Positions 6,460 through 7,213 of a stretch of 7,213 nucleotides of DNA are shown here, piece by piece (position 1 is the stretch's first letter; the number at the start of each line of letters is the position of its first letter). Origin of the DNA: Nitrospiria bacterium (GTDB lineage Bacteria; Nitrospirota; Nitrospiria; JACQBZ01); the NCBI GenBank assembly GCA_919901335.1, contig CAKKOZ010000113.1, forward strand, positions 1 to 7,213. The letters are read 5' to 3'. The position numbers were made by a program, and so were the translations under genes. The notes below the pieces were generated by a model. That model was given only the letters and a program-made list of their open reading frames with translations. It was not told the origin of the DNA and ran no database searches.

Positions 6460-7213
6460 ATGGATTCTGAAGCGACCCGAAAACTGCTAACTCGAGTCAA
6501 AAAAGGAACCCTCTCGGTGGCTGCGGCCATGACGCGGCTTCGGCATATGCCTTACGAGCCGCTGGGGTTTGCGGCGATTGATCATCATCGAGATCTCCGT
6601 CAGGGGCATCCCGAAGTTATCTTCTGCGAAGGCAAGCGGCCGGAGCAGGTCCTGGCCATCATCCGCCGGATGGTCGCGGCCGGGCATCCGGTGCTGGCGA
6701 CACGGGCCACGCCCCGATTATTTCAGACCGTGAAGCGGATGGAACGAAGAGCGGTTTACCACGATCCGGCCCGCGCGATCACGATACAAAAAAGAACCCG
6801 TCCGGTTCCCGCGCGGAGATCGAAACCGGCCGGGGGCGTCTTGATCATCACGGCCGGGACGTCGGACATTCCCGTGGCCGAGGAGGCGAAGGTCACTTTG
6901 GAGTTTCTTGGAGAGCGGGTCGAGACGATCTACGACGTCGGCGTGGCCGGCCTTCACCGTCTGCTGGACCACCGTTCGCGCATTGAGGCGGCCCGCGTCC
7001 TGATCGTGGCGGCCGGGATGGACGGGGTCCTGCCCAGCGTCATCGGCGGCTGGGTGGACAAGCCAATCGTGGCCGTGCCGACCCGCGTCGGATACGGCGC
7101 CAGTTTCGGCGGACTCGCGGCGCTTTTGACCATGTTGAATTCCTGCGCCGCCGGCGTGGCGGTCGTGAATATCGACAACGGGTTCGGCGCGGCCGTGCTG
7201 GCTCATCGAATCA
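6460..7213 (+). CDS. larB: Nickel-pincer nucleotide cofactor synthesis protein LarB (3' end cut by window edge)
   Basis: LarB carboxylates the pyridinium ring of nicotinic acid adenine dinucleotide and hydrolyses its phosphoanhydride, giving the biscarboxylated mononucleotide that LarE and LarC turn into the nickel-pincer cofactor of lactate racemase and LarA relatives. I translated 251 codons from ATG 6460; the frame is open at the right edge and the family is about 245-260 residues, so the end is near. The N-terminal domain has YEPLGFAAIDHHRDLRQGHP (32-51) and EVIFCEGKRPEQV (52-64). The PurE-like core has TAGTSDIPVAEEA (131-143), DVGVAGLHRLL (159-169), AAGMDGVLPSVIGG (184-197), VPTRVGYGASFGGLAALL (206-223), LNSCAAG (226-232) and VNIDNGFGAA (236-245). 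C229 matches the cysteine that forms the covalent pyridine adduct in the family. D188 stands where GMEG is usual. It begins three bases after the transporter stop, so it is in the same operon; larC or larE may follow outside the window. Confidence 0.95.
   Translation, partial: MDSEATRKLLTRVKKGTLSVAAAMTRLRHMPYEPLGFAAIDHHRDLRQGHPEVIFCEGKRPEQVLAIIRRMVAAGHPVLATRATPRLFQTVKRMERRAVYHDPARAITIQKRTRPVPARRSKPAGGVLIITAGTSDIPVAEEAKVTLEFLGERVETIYDVGVAGLHRLLDHRSRIEAARVLIVAAGMDGVLPSVIGGWVDKPIVAVPTRVGYGASFGGLAALLTMLNSCAAGVAVVNIDNGFGAAVLAHRI

Noticed and set aside
6718..7206. A 162-codon open frame on the minus strand
   Set aside because: It is antisense to larB, which shows strong family motifs over the whole span.

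Overview
The window holds six protein-coding genes in two divergent operons, separated by a single 172-bp intergenic region (3645-3816). There are no tRNA or rRNA genes, no CRISPR array, no insertion sequence and no phage genes. DNA is GC-rich, Shine-Dalgarno sites are purine-rich, and a sigma-54 activator sits beside a type IV prepilin peptidase. This points to a free-living, didermic-type bacterium such as Nitrospirota, Methylomirabilota or a deltaproteobacterial relative. That placement is an inference from style and gene content, because no marker gene is present.

Left operon (minus strand, 3644 down to the left edge): prepilin peptidase (PilD, GxGD aspartic protease), then a single-membrane-segment PAS histidine kinase, then an NtrC-type sigma-54 response regulator that lacks only its last few residues. 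The genes overlap by one base at each junction (TAATG and TGATG), so translation is probably coupled. The kinase and regulator therefore look like a cognate pair made together with the enzyme that processes type IV pilins. This suggests, but does not prove, PilS/PilR-like control of pili or secretion.

Right operon (plus strand, 3817 to the right edge): glycerol-3-phosphate dehydrogenase (GpsA), a Na+/phosphate cotransporter with a C-terminal PhoU-like domain that starts with TTG, and LarB of nickel-pincer nucleotide synthesis, cut by the right edge after 251 codons. Spacers of 18 and 3 bases indicate one transcript.

The intergenic region carries two convincing sigma-70 promoters back to back. 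One is TTGACA-18-TATAAT reading into gpsA. The other is TTGATG-17-TATAGT with an extended -10 TG reading into pilD, and it fixes the pilD start at 3644. Short inverted repeats overlap the gpsA -10 and start point.

The most unusual feature is in the histidine kinase. Two extra Gly/Pro/Arg-rich loops, one in the PAS domain and one in the ATP-binding domain, are encoded by the same 21-bp hairpin-forming DNA word (19/21 identical) read in different codon phases. A third hairpin of the same geometry lies in the N-terminal linker. This resembles small palindromic elements that invade genes in frame. Otherwise the window is ordinary core and housekeeping DNA, and I see no evidence for a wholly new system.
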